Positions 38,584 to 47,178 of a stretch of 64,000 nt of DNA are shown here, in pieces. Made by a program: the position numbers and the translations under genes. Every line of letters begins with the position of its first letter. Position 1 is the first letter of the stretch. Under the pieces are notes generated by a model. The model was not told the DNA's origin, did no database searches, and was given only the letters and a program-made list of their open reading frames with translations. This stretch comes from CAWBLP01 sp963721065 (lineage in GTDB: Bacteria > Pseudomonadota > Alphaproteobacteria > Acetobacterales > Acetobacteraceae): NCBI GenBank assembly GCA_963721065.1, contig CAVRHO010000002.1:1116001-1180000 (forward strand), in the 5' to 3' direction.

Positions 38584-39905
38584 GCCGGCACCGTCAGAAC
38601 CGGGCCGGCGTAGCCGCCGGCATCGCTTTCCAGCGCGGACTCGGCATCGTCCACCCGCACCCGCACCAGATAGTCGCCTGCGGGCACCCCGGTGACCGGG
38701 ACCGTGCGGGTGGTCACCGCGGCGTCGGGCACGCCGGGCGCAGGCGGCGGGCTTTCGAAGACGAAGGCGGGGAACCGGCCATTGCCGTCCGGCGCCCGCG
38801 CGGTCAGCAACAGTTCGGCCTTCTGCGCCCGCCCGACGGTGACGGCGAAATGGAGCGTGGCGGTGAAGCTGACCACGCCGTCGTCCTGCTGCCGGTCCGC
38901 CAGGGTGATCGCCGGATCATCGAGCACGGGGCGGATCGCGGCCGGCAGCAGGTTGGACGTTTCGGCCGGGATGGTTCCGGACGCGGGCGGCGGCCGCTCG
39001 CCTTCGGGCCTGGGCCAGCGCTGGCGGACCTGGATGGTCATCACACCGGGGCGCAGGTCACCGGGCAGGACCGTCTCGATCCGCTCGCTGCGCACTGCGT
39101 CGTTCGCGAGGGCGACGATGCGCCTGCCGATGGCAAGCTCGGTGATGTCGCCGCGCAGTCCGGACCCGGTGAGTGCGATGCGGTCGCCGGGGCTGGCGAC
39201 CGGCTGATCGCTCCACCGGGGTTCGGCGGGCGGGCCCGGCGAAAAGCGCATGCGCGCAATGTGCGGTCGCCGCAGCAGGGTGACGCCGAGGCGAGGCTCC
39301 GCGACCGGCGGGGCGATGGCGCGCGGCGCCTTGTATTCCATCAGCAGCGTCGAGACGTCGTACGTCATGCCGGACCGCAGCCCCGCATTCATCATCGACC
39401 AGAGCTGCGATTGCGTTTCCATGGTCATCGGCAGGGCGGTGACCTTGAGCGGCGCCGGCTGCTCGATGAGGTCGCGCAGTGCCTGGGGCAGCGGCGAGTT
39501 GTCCGGGAACGTGCCGTTCGCGGCGGCTTCGAGGATGTCGGCGGAAAGCCTGGGCGTTTCGTGCAGCGCGAGCATCGCGATGCCCAGCGCCCGGTCGAGG
39601 TCCGGGTCGGGCCCGTACCCGCACACCAGATACTTTACGTCGAGCGCCAGCCAGGCGTTTTCGCGTCGTGCACCGGCGGCGTTGTAGGCCGGGTCGCGGC
39701 TGGTCTGCCAGTTGGCGTTCGGCTCGAACCGCCAGGGGAAGACCGTGATCGTGACCGTGTCGGGATTGCTTGCCGAGAGCAGTTCCGGCGCGCGGATCAC
39801 GACATCGAACGTGCCCACCTGTGCGGATTCATAGCGGCGCAGGAACTGGTCGATGCGGAAGCGCATCGCCTCGTTGAGCGCCGCGAGCGCGAAACCATCC
39901 GGCAT
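38580..39905 (-). CDS. DUF4255-domain protein (Afp16/Pvc16-like tail terminator)
   Basis: 441 residues. The N-terminal 200 (LAALNEAMRFRIDQFLRRYE, TFDVVIRAPELLSASNPDTV, VKYLVCGYGPDPDLDRALGI, AMLALHETPRLSADIL, LWSMMNAGLRSGMTYDVSTL) match the DUF4255/Pvc16 N-terminal domain, which caps the tube and sheath and sets their length. The C-terminal part (GDRIALTGSGLRGDITELAI, then Ig-like strands) is an extra domain not needed for the cap. It overlaps the ATPase gene by 4 nt. Confidence 0.9.
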   Translation of the reverse strand: MPDGFALAALNEAMRFRIDQFLRRYESAQVGTFDVVIRAPELLSASNPDTVTITVFPWRFEPNANWQTSRDPAYNAAGARRENAWLALDVKYLVCGYGPDPDLDRALGIAMLALHETPRLSADILEAAANGTFPDNSPLPQALRDLIEQPAPLKVTALPMTMETQSQLWSMMNAGLRSGMTYDVSTLLMEYKAPRAIAPPVAEPRLGVTLLRRPHIARMRFSPGPPAEPRWSDQPVASPGDRIALTGSGLRGDITELAIGRRIVALANDAVRSERIETVLPGDLRPGVMTIQVRQRWPRPEGERPPPASGTIPAETSNLLPAAIRPVLDDPAITLADRQQDDGVVSFTATLHFAVTVGRAQKAELLLTARAPDGNGRFPAFVFESPPPAPGVPDAAVTTRTVPVTGVPAGDYLVRVRVDDAESALESDAGGYAGPVLTVPA

Positions 39906-40638
39906 CGCCTAGCGCCTCCGCGCACGAGAGATAATCGTCCAGCGACTGGCGTGGCGCGGCGCGCGTGGGGCGGTGCGGACGTGGTGTTGCTTTCGCGACG
40001 GCTGACGGCGCGGGCGGCCTGACGTCGATGCGGCCGATGCGGATTTCCGGCGGCGCCGCGTCCGCGAAACCGCGGGCGGCGTCCCGCCGCGGGGGTTCCG
40101 TCCGCAGGCGGTCGCGTCCGGTCGGCTCCGGTTCGGGCTGTTGCCTTGGGAACGAAGGGGCCGGTGGCGGCGACTCCTCGTCGGGTCCGGTGCGGGAGAG
40201 CGGCGCTTGCGGTGCAGCAGGCGTGGTGCGCAGAGGCGTTGCGGTTGGCGGTGCGGTTCCGGTCCGCAATGTGGCGGCTGCGGGCGGTTCCGGTTCGCGC
40301 CCGTGAACGCCTCGATCCGCCGGCGCCTCTCCGCGCGTTGGTTGGGGCGGCAGCAGTGTCCCGGTATCCGCGCGTGATCGTGGTTCGGCGTGCACCGGTC
40401 CTGTGGTTACGCGGTCGTCTGCCCGGGGCGGGGATAGCAGCGGCGTTTCCGGCCGGTCGCTCCGTTCCGAATGGAGAAGCGCGCGTTCTTCCTGCTCCTC
40501 CTCGTTCGGTTCGGGCTGCGGCAGGATGTCCAGCGGTTCAACACCGGTCTCCGGCGCGAAACGGGCGCGCGGTGGTGGCCGGAGAGCTTCGCCACGTCCC
40601 ACGGCGGCATCGATCAGCCTGGCAAACAGCCCGCTCAT
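39829..40638 (-). CDS. Proline-rich eCIS-associated protein
   Basis: 269 residues as read. The start is MSGLFARLIDAAVGRGEALR followed by PRARFAP. A long Pro/Arg/Thr-rich disordered stretch follows, then EIRIGRIDVRPPAP and RQSLDDYL. Proteins with this layout recur in eCIS loci between the cap and hub-assembly genes; the function is unknown. They normally end soon after SLDDYL. Here an apparent extra base near 39927 extends the frame 76 nt into the DUF4255 gene. Without it the end would be LDDYLRARRR and a TAG at 39909, 3 nt before the next ATG. ATGA overlap with the upstream gene. Confidence 0.65.
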   Translation of the reverse strand: MSGLFARLIDAAVGRGEALRPPPRARFAPETGVEPLDILPQPEPNEEEQEERALLHSERSDRPETPLLSPPRADDRVTTGPVHAEPRSRADTGTLLPPQPTRGEAPADRGVHGREPEPPAAATLRTGTAPPTATPLRTTPAAPQAPLSRTGPDEESPPPAPSFPRQQPEPEPTGRDRLRTEPPRRDAARGFADAAPPEIRIGRIDVRPPAPSAVAKATPRPHRPTRAAPRQSLDDYLSCAEALGDAGWFRARGAQRGDALPHRPVPAPL

Positions 40639-41279
40639 GCCGCGATCCGGTCCAGATAGGCGCGGCGGCGTGCAGGCCCCAGCGCAAGCACGTCGCCTTC
40701 ACGCCAGCCATAGGCGCGGGCCAACGCATGGACCTCGTCCAGCACCTGCCCCGCGCGACGTTCGAGCTCCCGCCACAAATACCGCACGATATCGAAACGC
40801 TCGGCGATCGCCGCACCGCACGCGTCGCAGGTGAGTTCGACACGCAGGTCGAGCAGCGGACAGGCGCGTTCGAGCCGGGCCTCCAGGTCTTCGGGGGAGA
40901 GCACCAGGCCCGGTGCACAGCGTTCCGCGAGCAGCGCGGCATCATCACGACGCACGGCCTCGGCGACATCGCGGCTGCTGGGCGCGCGCACCAGCGCGTC
41001 AGGCTCACCGTCCAGTGCGAGCAGGTCGTCGCAGTTCAGCCCGCCTTCCATGGTCTCGCCGCAGGCGCTGCAGCGCACGACAAACGCCATCGTCGCGCCG
41101 AACATCGCCTGGCGGGCTTCGATCAGGGCACGGTTGCGCCTGTCGAGTGGCCATTCGCTGGCCTGCCCGGGCGTGATCCCCGTCAGCACCGCGACCAGCC
41201 GAACGGCGCGGTCGAGCGGCGCGAGTGCCGCCCCCTGCTCGACCAGTGCGAGTGTCCGATGCTCGGAGATCGGCGCCAT
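40635..41279 (-). CDS. Zinc-ribbon-like baseplate hub-assembly protein (T4 gp26/gp51-like)
   Basis: 214 residues with two CxxC pairs, CSAC (70-73) and CDAC (151-154), that can form a zinc site. The C-terminal DEVHALARAYGWREGDVLAL then GPARRRAYL is typical of T4 baseplate hub-assembly proteins and their eCIS relatives. It probably chaperones hub or tube assembly. It follows the tube gene by 3 nt and overlaps the Pro-rich gene by 4 nt. Family assignment rests on the C-terminal helix pattern and position. Confidence 0.72.
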   Translation of the reverse strand: MAPISEHRTLALVEQGAALAPLDRAVRLVAVLTGITPGQASEWPLDRRNRALIEARQAMFGATMAFVVRCSACGETMEGGLNCDDLLALDGEPDALVRAPSSRDVAEAVRRDDAALLAERCAPGLVLSPEDLEARLERACPLLDLRVELTCDACGAAIAERFDIVRYLWRELERRAGQVLDEVHALARAYGWREGDVLALGPARRRAYLDRIAA

Positions 41280-41282
41280 GGA

Positions 41283-41798
41283 TCATACCGTGGCCGGTTC
41301 GACCGGTTCGGGAACCGCATCGTCGCGCTGATAGCCCTCGTGCTGGAGAACCATGGATTCTATGGCGACGGCATTCGCGCTGGCGTCCAGTTCCGGCAGC
41401 GCCGAATATTCCGACACCCAGCAGCGGAACACGTCATAGGCAAGCACCACCTGGCCGGCCTCATTGTGCAGTTCCAGCTTGATATCCTTGCGGAAGCCCG
41501 CCAGCGCGATCTGCGTGCCCGGCGGATTTCCAAGCTTCCACACCAGCGATGCCCAGTTCTCGAACTCGCGGTCCAGCGTCAGGCCGCGTTCCAGCGTCAG
41601 CGGCTCGAACTTGGTGATGCCCGGGCTGCGCCGCAGCGCCAGTGGATCGCCGCCATCGCGGTGCTCGACCACTTCGGTGGTGCGCTTCAGCGCACTCACC
41701 TTGGAGATGCCCGCGACGTAGCGGGAATCCCATTTCAGGCGAAACCGGAAGTTCTTGTAGGGATCGAAACGGTGCCCGTTGGGCTTGAACGTCGCCAT
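41283..41798 (-). CDS. Phage-tail-type tube protein (gp19 family)
   Basis: 171 residues. DPYKNFRFRLKWDSRYVAGI then SKVSALKRTTEVVEHRDGGD and GITKFEPLTLERGLTLDREF are the gp19/Afp1 inner-tube signature; the later AFDV-like stretch reads AYDVFRCWVSEYSALPELDA. Hexamer rings of it build the inner tube that carries cargo. ATG at 41798 has GAGGAGGAG 6 nt upstream; the reading frame extends 13 codons further but without an RBS. Only one tube gene is present, whereas Afp has several. Confidence 0.95.
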   Translation of the reverse strand: MATFKPNGHRFDPYKNFRFRLKWDSRYVAGISKVSALKRTTEVVEHRDGGDPLALRRSPGITKFEPLTLERGLTLDREFENWASLVWKLGNPPGTQIALAGFRKDIKLELHNEAGQVVLAYDVFRCWVSEYSALPELDASANAVAIESMVLQHEGYQRDDAVPEPVEPATV

Positions 41799-41814
41799 GG
41801 CGCACTCCTCCTCG

Positions 41815-44001
41815 TCAGGCAGCGAGGCGTCCGGCAAGCTGGGTCAGCTTGAGGACAACGAATTCGGCGGGCTTGAGCGGCTGAAAGCCCACCACGATGT
41901 TGACGATCCCGGCGTTCACGTCCTGCTGCGATGTCGTTTCCCCGTCGCACTTGACGAGATAGGCCTCGCGCGCCGTGGCCCCCGCAAAGGCACCGGCGAC
42001 GAACAGGTCGTGCATGAATGCGCCGACATTCAGCCGGATCTGGGCCCAGAGCGGTTCGTCATTCTCCTCGAAGACGGCCCAGGCCAGGGCGGTCTTCAGC
42101 GATCTTTCGATGAACAGCGCCGTGCGGCGTACCGGGACGTATTTCCATTCCGACGCCAACGCGTCGGCGCCCGCCAGCGTCCGCGCGCCCCAGTGGACCG
42201 TGCCGATGTTCGGGAAGGCGCGCAGCGCATTGAACCCGCGCTGGTTCAGCCGCCCCTGCTGCAGATCGGTCAGCACCACGCTGGGCTGGGCGCCGGCGAT
42301 CGAGGCCTCGGTGCCGGAGGGCGCCTTCCAGACGCCGCGCTGCCCATCGATGCGCGCCATCACGCCCGCGATCGAGCCGCTGGCGGCAAAGGCGCGTGCC
42401 CGTCCGCCATTGAGCGGATCGGACCGCAGCACGCGCGGGAAGCACAGCGCCGCGTTGCGCCCCAGGTCCGATCCCAGCATCCCGGCAATGTCCCAGCCCA
42501 GGATGCCGGTCGCGCTGTCGGCGCTGGCAGGATGATCGACCAGCAGGAAGGCCAGGTTGCGCGCGCAATAGGCCGCAGCCTGGGCATAGAGGCCGGTGCC
42601 CTGGTCGGCCATCAGCGGCGCTTCGGGCAGGATCATGATGTTGAAGATTTCCGGATCGATCCCGTCGAGCGCGGGGATCGCGGCGGAAAAGGCGCCGAAC
42701 GCGTTGGCGGCCCAGGTCGGCTCGTCCGGCAGCACGCCATCGAGCCCGCCCGTGAGCGGAGTCATCTGCGCGAAGGTGAGATCGTCGATGGACACGCCTG
42801 CGGCGGATTCCGCCGGAAGCGCGTTCGCGGCGGTGAGGTTGAGCAGGCGGGAGCCGTGGTTGATTACCTCGCGCGCGTTCTTCGGGTCGCCCGGCGTCGT
42901 GTTGAGGCCGCGGAAAGCCTCTGCCGTCACCCGCTCGCTGCCGCGAAATTCTGCGACGACAAGGTCGAAACCGCCCACGGGGTTGTTGGCGACACCCACC
43001 CGTAGGTTGTTGCCCCAGTCACCGGCATTGTCGGCTTGCAGCACCAGCGCGACGCCGCCGCCGACGGCGTTCAGTGTCGCGCCGGCCGCGGGGACTGCCG
43101 CACCACCGCCGCTGAAATGAACCGCGGCCGTTGTGCTCGCCGGCACGCGCAGGGGCCCGCGCGTGGTCACCACACGCACCGGACTGCCGGCCGCGGCCAG
43201 GGCAGCGACGACATAGGCAGCGCCGTCGGCAGGATTGATCGAGAGATTCGTCGCCGCGAACGTCCCGATGGTGAGGTCGAACGTGCCGTTGTCGTGCCGG
43301 ACCGCCGAGGCGTTCAGTGCGTTTGCACCGGCGCCGCCGTCCACGGCCTGCAGGATCAGCGCAGGCAAGGGGACCGAGACGAGCGTGGCGCCTGCGGGGA
43401 CGGCTGGAGTGCCGTTTGCGTCGGCGCCGCCCGTAAGGGCGACCGGACCCTCGGTTGCGGCGGGCACGTGCGCGACATTGGCAAGCGTGACCAGCGCCGA
43501 ACCGCCCAGCGCCTCCGGGACATTGACGCGCGTCGCGGCATAGTTGGCCGATCCCGGCGTCACGGACAGGTTCCTGAACACCACCGGATCCGCGCCCGCG
43601 GCAGGAAAGATCGACAGATCGAAGCTGCCGTCGGCGTTATGCGAGACGGAATAGAGAATGTTGTTGCCGGCGGCACCCGGCGTGCGTGCAACCACCCGCA
43701 GTGCGGTTTCGGTGGTCGTCAGCGTCGCCGTCGCCTGCTGGAAGGCCGTGCGCACGACATAGGCGACCGCCCCACCCTGGAGAAAGAAGTCCTGCAGCGC
43801 ATAGGTCGCAACGTAACGCCGGTCGAGCCCGCCATAGGTCCGCTCGACGTCGCTCCAGGAGTTGACCCGGACCGCCTCGTCCACGTGCCCGCGTGGAAAA
43901 TGTCCGACGATTGCAAGGTTGGACGTGGCCGCCGTTGTGACGGTACGCACGCCCGACGGAATTTCCTGGACATAAACGCCCGGGTAGCCGCCCTGAAGCA
44001 T
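41815..44001 (-). CDS. Contractile tail sheath protein
   Basis: 728 residues, the first gene of the eCIS operon. N-terminal YPGVYVQEIPSGVRTVTTAA, IVGHFPRGHVDEAVRV, YALQDFFLQGGAVAYVVR and C-terminal VEWKY-like ASEWKYVPVRRTALFIERSL, DEPLWAQIRLNVGAFMHDLF and NIVVGFQPLKPAEFVVLKLT are sheath hallmarks. The about 330-residue middle (beta-rich repeats such as GGSALVTLANVAHVPAATEG) is an insertion that would protrude from the sheath surface. Typical eCIS sheaths are 350-500 residues and come in 2-3 copies, so one long sheath is unusual. GGGAGA lies 9 nt before the ATG. Confidence 0.95.
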   Translation of the reverse strand: MLQGGYPGVYVQEIPSGVRTVTTAATSNLAIVGHFPRGHVDEAVRVNSWSDVERTYGGLDRRYVATYALQDFFLQGGAVAYVVRTAFQQATATLTTTETALRVVARTPGAAGNNILYSVSHNADGSFDLSIFPAAGADPVVFRNLSVTPGSANYAATRVNVPEALGGSALVTLANVAHVPAATEGPVALTGGADANGTPAVPAGATLVSVPLPALILQAVDGGAGANALNASAVRHDNGTFDLTIGTFAATNLSINPADGAAYVVAALAAAGSPVRVVTTRGPLRVPASTTAAVHFSGGGAAVPAAGATLNAVGGGVALVLQADNAGDWGNNLRVGVANNPVGGFDLVVAEFRGSERVTAEAFRGLNTTPGDPKNAREVINHGSRLLNLTAANALPAESAAGVSIDDLTFAQMTPLTGGLDGVLPDEPTWAANAFGAFSAAIPALDGIDPEIFNIMILPEAPLMADQGTGLYAQAAAYCARNLAFLLVDHPASADSATGILGWDIAGMLGSDLGRNAALCFPRVLRSDPLNGGRARAFAASGSIAGVMARIDGQRGVWKAPSGTEASIAGAQPSVVLTDLQQGRLNQRGFNALRAFPNIGTVHWGARTLAGADALASEWKYVPVRRTALFIERSLKTALAWAVFEENDEPLWAQIRLNVGAFMHDLFVAGAFAGATAREAYLVKCDGETTSQQDVNAGIVNIVVGFQPLKPAEFVVLKLTQLAGRLAA

Positions 44002-44316
44002 GGCAATGGTCTCCCGCCTGTTCTCTTCGTCCGCCGATGGCGTGGTTTGTCTGTCGTAAGGAAGTGATATCGTCTGACACCGGATTACAGGACGTGGAGA
44101 TCCGTTTCTTGACCCGGGACAGCGGCAGGTTCGGTGCGATCCGGTGCTGCAGACCTTCGTCGGGTTCGTATGACGCCATCAGGCCCATGGTGAAGTCGCC
44201 GACCAGGCCTGCGCTGGTGCGGCGGTTTGTCGGCGGGCCGGCCGGCCTGCGTGCGCAACGCGGTGTCAGCGTCGTGGCCTCCGGCCCCGACGAATGCAGT
44301 ATGAGGCGCGTGCGGC
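44002..44316. other. Upstream region of the eCIS operon
   Basis: Leader between the receiver-like gene and the sheath start, on the same strand. It should contain the operon's promoter unless transcription starts upstream of the regulator. A minus-strand frame overlapping the regulator stop (ATGA at 44320) runs through it but shows no family-like sequence. No clear sigma-70 boxes. Confidence 0.5.
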
Positions 44317-44685
44317 TCATCGGAGCCGCATCCGGGTGCCGGCTTGCATGGCCGCGGTCAGTGTCGAGGCCTCAAGACCGGGAAACACGGCGCGCGAAGG
44401 GGCCAGGAAATGGGCGGTGGCCTGGTTGTCGCGCCCGTCCACGGCCACCAGGCAAAGGCGGGGATTGCTGCGCAACAACCCGGTGATCGTCTCGCCCGCG
44501 AAATCCTGGTTTCCGGACGCAAAGATCACGGCATCGATCCGCCGCCGGCGCGTGTACTCTCCCAGTTCGGCCATGGTCGGCACGCCCGGGACAACCTTCA
44601 TCTCCGGTGCGGCTTCGACGGTCGCGCCGATGATCTCGCTCAGCATCGCGGACAGGCCGACCAGCAGGATACGTATGCTTGCCAC
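44317..44685 (-). CDS. Degenerate response-regulator receiver-like protein
   Basis: About 122 residues (GTG start at 44685; longer in-frame starts up to 44835 exist). IRILLVGLSAMLSEIIGATV opens a CheY-like alpha/beta fold, and RRIDAVIFASG sits where the phospho-acceptor strand (DxxLLD) should be. Both the N-terminal acidic pair and the acceptor Asp are absent. There is no DNA-binding domain. It lies just upstream of, and co-directional with, the eCIS operon. It is divergent from a LuxR-type regulator with a similar N-terminal fold. It may be a non-phosphorylated partner or decoy regulator (inference). Confidence 0.65.
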   Translation of the reverse strand: MASIRILLVGLSAMLSEIIGATVEAAPEMKVVPGVPTMAELGEYTRRRRIDAVIFASGNQDFAGETITGLLRSNPRLCLVAVDGRDNQATAHFLAPSRAVFPGLEASTLTAAMQAGTRMRLR

Positions 44686-44875
44686 TCCGGCATTCGCTCC
44701 ACCGCCCACCACACATTGGGCGTGGTGGATTTCACAGCGGTCGGCGCGCCGGGGGAATCGGCCACGGGGATCCAGCGATGGTCCCCCGATCCTGTCGGAC
44801 CCGGGGATCCAGACCTGGTACTGGATCCGATCCACCGGTACGGGTGATGCCGGTTACAATTGTTCACGATGCCGT

Positions 44876-44918
44876 GTGCAACCTCCGCGTGCATCGATTT
44901 GTGCATGCGGACCGTGCA
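44876..44918. promoter_or_regulatory. Four GTGCA direct repeats upstream of the LuxR-type regulator
   Basis: GTGCA occurs at 44876, 44889, 44901 and 44914, spaced 12-13 bp apart in the same orientation. They lie in an AT-richer intergenic stretch between the two divergent regulator genes. The array ends 66 bp before the LuxR-type start codon. This spacing is near one helical turn and suits cooperative binding of a regulator. Binding is not demonstrable from sequence. Confidence 0.4.
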
Positions 44919-44984
44919 ATAATGATATTCTACAAAATAGTGGTGACCGGCGCATGCCCATGATGCCTGCGCCTGGGAGGGAGC

Positions 44985-45668
44985 ATGACGCGGACGAATG
45001 ATACAGCGTGCTCACGACAATCAGATGCCGAACGAATTGTGCTGCTGATTATCAGCCGCGTACGTCTTTACTGCGATTCTGTGGTGACGCTCCTCAATCG
45101 CCATCTTGATATTCGTGCGGTGGGCACGGTTTATGGTTCCGACCGGGCTGTTGCGGAGGTGAAGGCGGTATCCCCCGATGCAGTCCTCCTCGATATAGGC
45201 AGTCCGGGTTCACTGCCGCTCGCAACCGCGCTGGTGCGGGCGCGTCCGGGAACGCGGGTACTCGGGTTCGGCGTCGATGAGGTTCCGGTCCAGGTCGTGG
45301 CCTGCGCCGAGGCCGGGTTGTGCGGCTATGTTTCCGCCGATGCCTCGATCGACGATCTCGCCCGCGCCGCACGTCGCGCCGCCGCCGGAGAGACGGTCTG
45401 TTCCGCGGCGATGGCCGACTCATTGTTCCGCCGCCTGGGCGCGGCTGTGGCTGGCGACGCAGAGCCGCCTGTGGACGTCGCCCTGACACGACGCCAGCAT
45501 GAGGTCCTGCGCCTGATCCGGGAGGGCATGTCGAACAAGGAGATCGCCCAGCGCCTCTCGCTCGGCACCTCAACCGTGAAGAACCACGTGCACAGTTTGC
45601 TCAGCCGCCTCCAGGTCGGCTGCCGGGCCGAGGCTGCTGCCAGGCTCGACGGTCCGTTTACGCGATAG
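44985..45668 (+). CDS. LuxR/NarL-family response regulator
   Basis: 227 residues. N-terminal receiver (IVLLIISRVRLYCDSVVTLL, VSPDAVLLDIGSPG with a candidate phospho-acceptor Asp in LLDIG) and C-terminal LuxR HTH (LTRRQHEVLRLIREGMSNKE, IAQRLSLGTSTVKNHVHSLL, SRLQV). The N-terminal acidic pair that binds Mg is not obvious, so phosphorylation may be atypical. GGGAGGG lies 5 nt upstream of the ATG. Position beside the eCIS operon and four GTGCA repeats make it the best local candidate to control the operon (inference). No cognate kinase is in the window. Confidence 0.88.
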   Translation: MTRTNDTACSRQSDAERIVLLIISRVRLYCDSVVTLLNRHLDIRAVGTVYGSDRAVAEVKAVSPDAVLLDIGSPGSLPLATALVRARPGTRVLGFGVDEVPVQVVACAEAGLCGYVSADASIDDLARAARRAAAGETVCSAAMADSLFRRLGAAVAGDAEPPVDVALTRRQHEVLRLIREGMSNKEIAQRLSLGTSTVKNHVHSLLSRLQVGCRAEAAARLDGPFTR

Positions 45669-45760
45669 CCTGCAGCTCCCAAAATAGCGTCTGGCCGGGG
45701 ATGGCGGTGAGTGGCCGGCCAACGGTCACTCAGTGGGAGACCGTACCAAACATGGGGCGA

Positions 45761-46381
45761 TCATGCCGCGATGCGAAGTGAGCGGCGTCGCCGGCTCATG
45801 CTGGCGTGGTCCGCTTCGAACGTCCCGTTGACGATCGCTGTTCGCACCTGGAGCATCAGATGAGCACCACGCGGCGACCAGCGCATTCGCTGGCGCGCGC
45901 CAATCCGGCGGTGCAGCAACCACTGCACGGTGCCCTCGGTCGGCGAGGTCGAGAACGGCTCGTCATCCGGCCGCTCTGACGCATGATCCATGATGAGATC
46001 GGCAAGGCCGGATACACAGGTCTCCAGGGCAATCAGCGCCTTCGCCAGCTTCGCCGCCGATCTGGCCGACGCGGCGTCTCTCTCCGCCTTCACGTTGACG
46101 GTCGCCGGTGTGCGGTGAATCAGGCGGAGCGCTCGTCGAGTTTGGCCATGCCAAAGGCGCCAGCGGATGTGTTCGACCGCATCGGTGCACCTGGCCCGGT
46201 TCCCGCAGCCGTTGACGGTGTTGGCCGGCACGGCAGCGAACGGGAACTGCGGCCAACCGCCACCTGCCGGAAGGTCACCGCAGGGTTCCGTACGAACTGG
46301 AGCGCTGGCTACTTCGCTGCGGTCCGTTCGGTGATCGGAACCGCCGCACGAAACGGCCGCGACGCCTGCCAGGCCATCCAA
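45761..46381 (-). mobile_element. C-terminal remnant of an ISKra4-family-like transposase
   Basis: The last about 120 codons read IRWRLWHGQTRRALRLIHRT, AKLAKALIALETCVSG, STSPTEGTVQWLLHRRIGAR, QRMRWSPRGAHLMLQVRTAI and VNGTFEADHA, the conserved end of ISKra4-type DDE transposases. The N-terminal two-thirds is missing or scrambled (residues before WRLWHG are unlike the family), and no inverted repeats are visible, so this is a dead fragment. It marks the right flank of the eCIS/regulator region. Confidence 0.75.
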
Positions 46382-47178
46382 GCCGCACTGTGCGGCGAGG
46401 CCGTACTCAAGCCGGATGAGCAGATACTTGGCGGTGTCGATACCAAGACACTACGCAACTCCAATTGGTTGTACAACTCTCATTTCGGAACCCATGCTAT
46501 GTAATGAATAAGGTGTGCTGGCCCAACACTGCCTGATGTGAGCGACATTCGTCCGGCCCTTTGGCTACATGTTCATTGAATGCAACGTGCCTTCATCAAT
46601 ATATAAGTCGCCTCTCGAAGGTCCCTATCCTGCTTCAGGCAGGACGCCTTTTGGGCCCCGGTCCTCGCCAATTCAGGCAATCGACTCGGAGAGACATGAT
46701 GTACAGCAGGCTGGCCACGATCATAGGACGAGGAGCCCAACGGAAGGTCACCACGACTGCCCGGGGGAAGCACTGTTCGACAAGGTGGTCGTACCGCTCG
46801 ATCTCACCCGCCCGGGTAGCGCCGACCAGCACTGACCGCCACGGTCACGAGGAGGCGTCGAACCGGCCTGGTGTTCAGCATTCCAGCCGATGTGCCTGGC
46901 AGCCTGTCGGACTGAGTTCACCTGGGCAGCCGATGGTGCCCGGCCGCCCGATCAATCCTGCACATCCGTCCGATGTGCATATATCCTGATTTCCGCACCA
47001 GCCGACCCTGCCCGCAAAGGTCCGGGTTCCACCCCCCCACCTCATCCGACGACCACCGCCGGGGCCGTACCCGCTTCGGAGGCAACGGCCAGGGCGGGTG
47101 GTTCACGAGAATAGGCGCCCAGCCCACCCCCGGTGCCACCTCGCAGGGGCATGAACCGCCCGGCCACCGCCCCGCGGC
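46382..47178. other. Gene-free, partly AT-rich interval
   Basis: About 800 bp without a credible gene. 46440-46680 is clearly lower in GC than its surroundings (for example AATTGGTTGTACAACTCTCA, ATCAATATATAAGTCGC). Short frames are present but lack family features. It may be more IS debris continuous with the transposase remnant. Confidence 0.6.

Noticed and set aside
18740..44001. Prophage or type VI secretion locus
   Set aside because: No capsid, portal, terminase, lysis or integrase genes and no TssB/C or TssJLM; the AAA+ ATPase, DUF4255 and DUF4157 genes point to eCIS.
43637..44320. Minus-strand frame starting at an ATGA overlap with the receiver-like gene
   Set aside because: Most of it runs inside the sheath gene in another frame, and the unique part (44,002-44,320) does not resemble a protein family; left as leader DNA.
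46561..46989. Short open frames in the interval after the transposase remnant
   Set aside because: No RBS, no family resemblance and conflicting frames on both strands.
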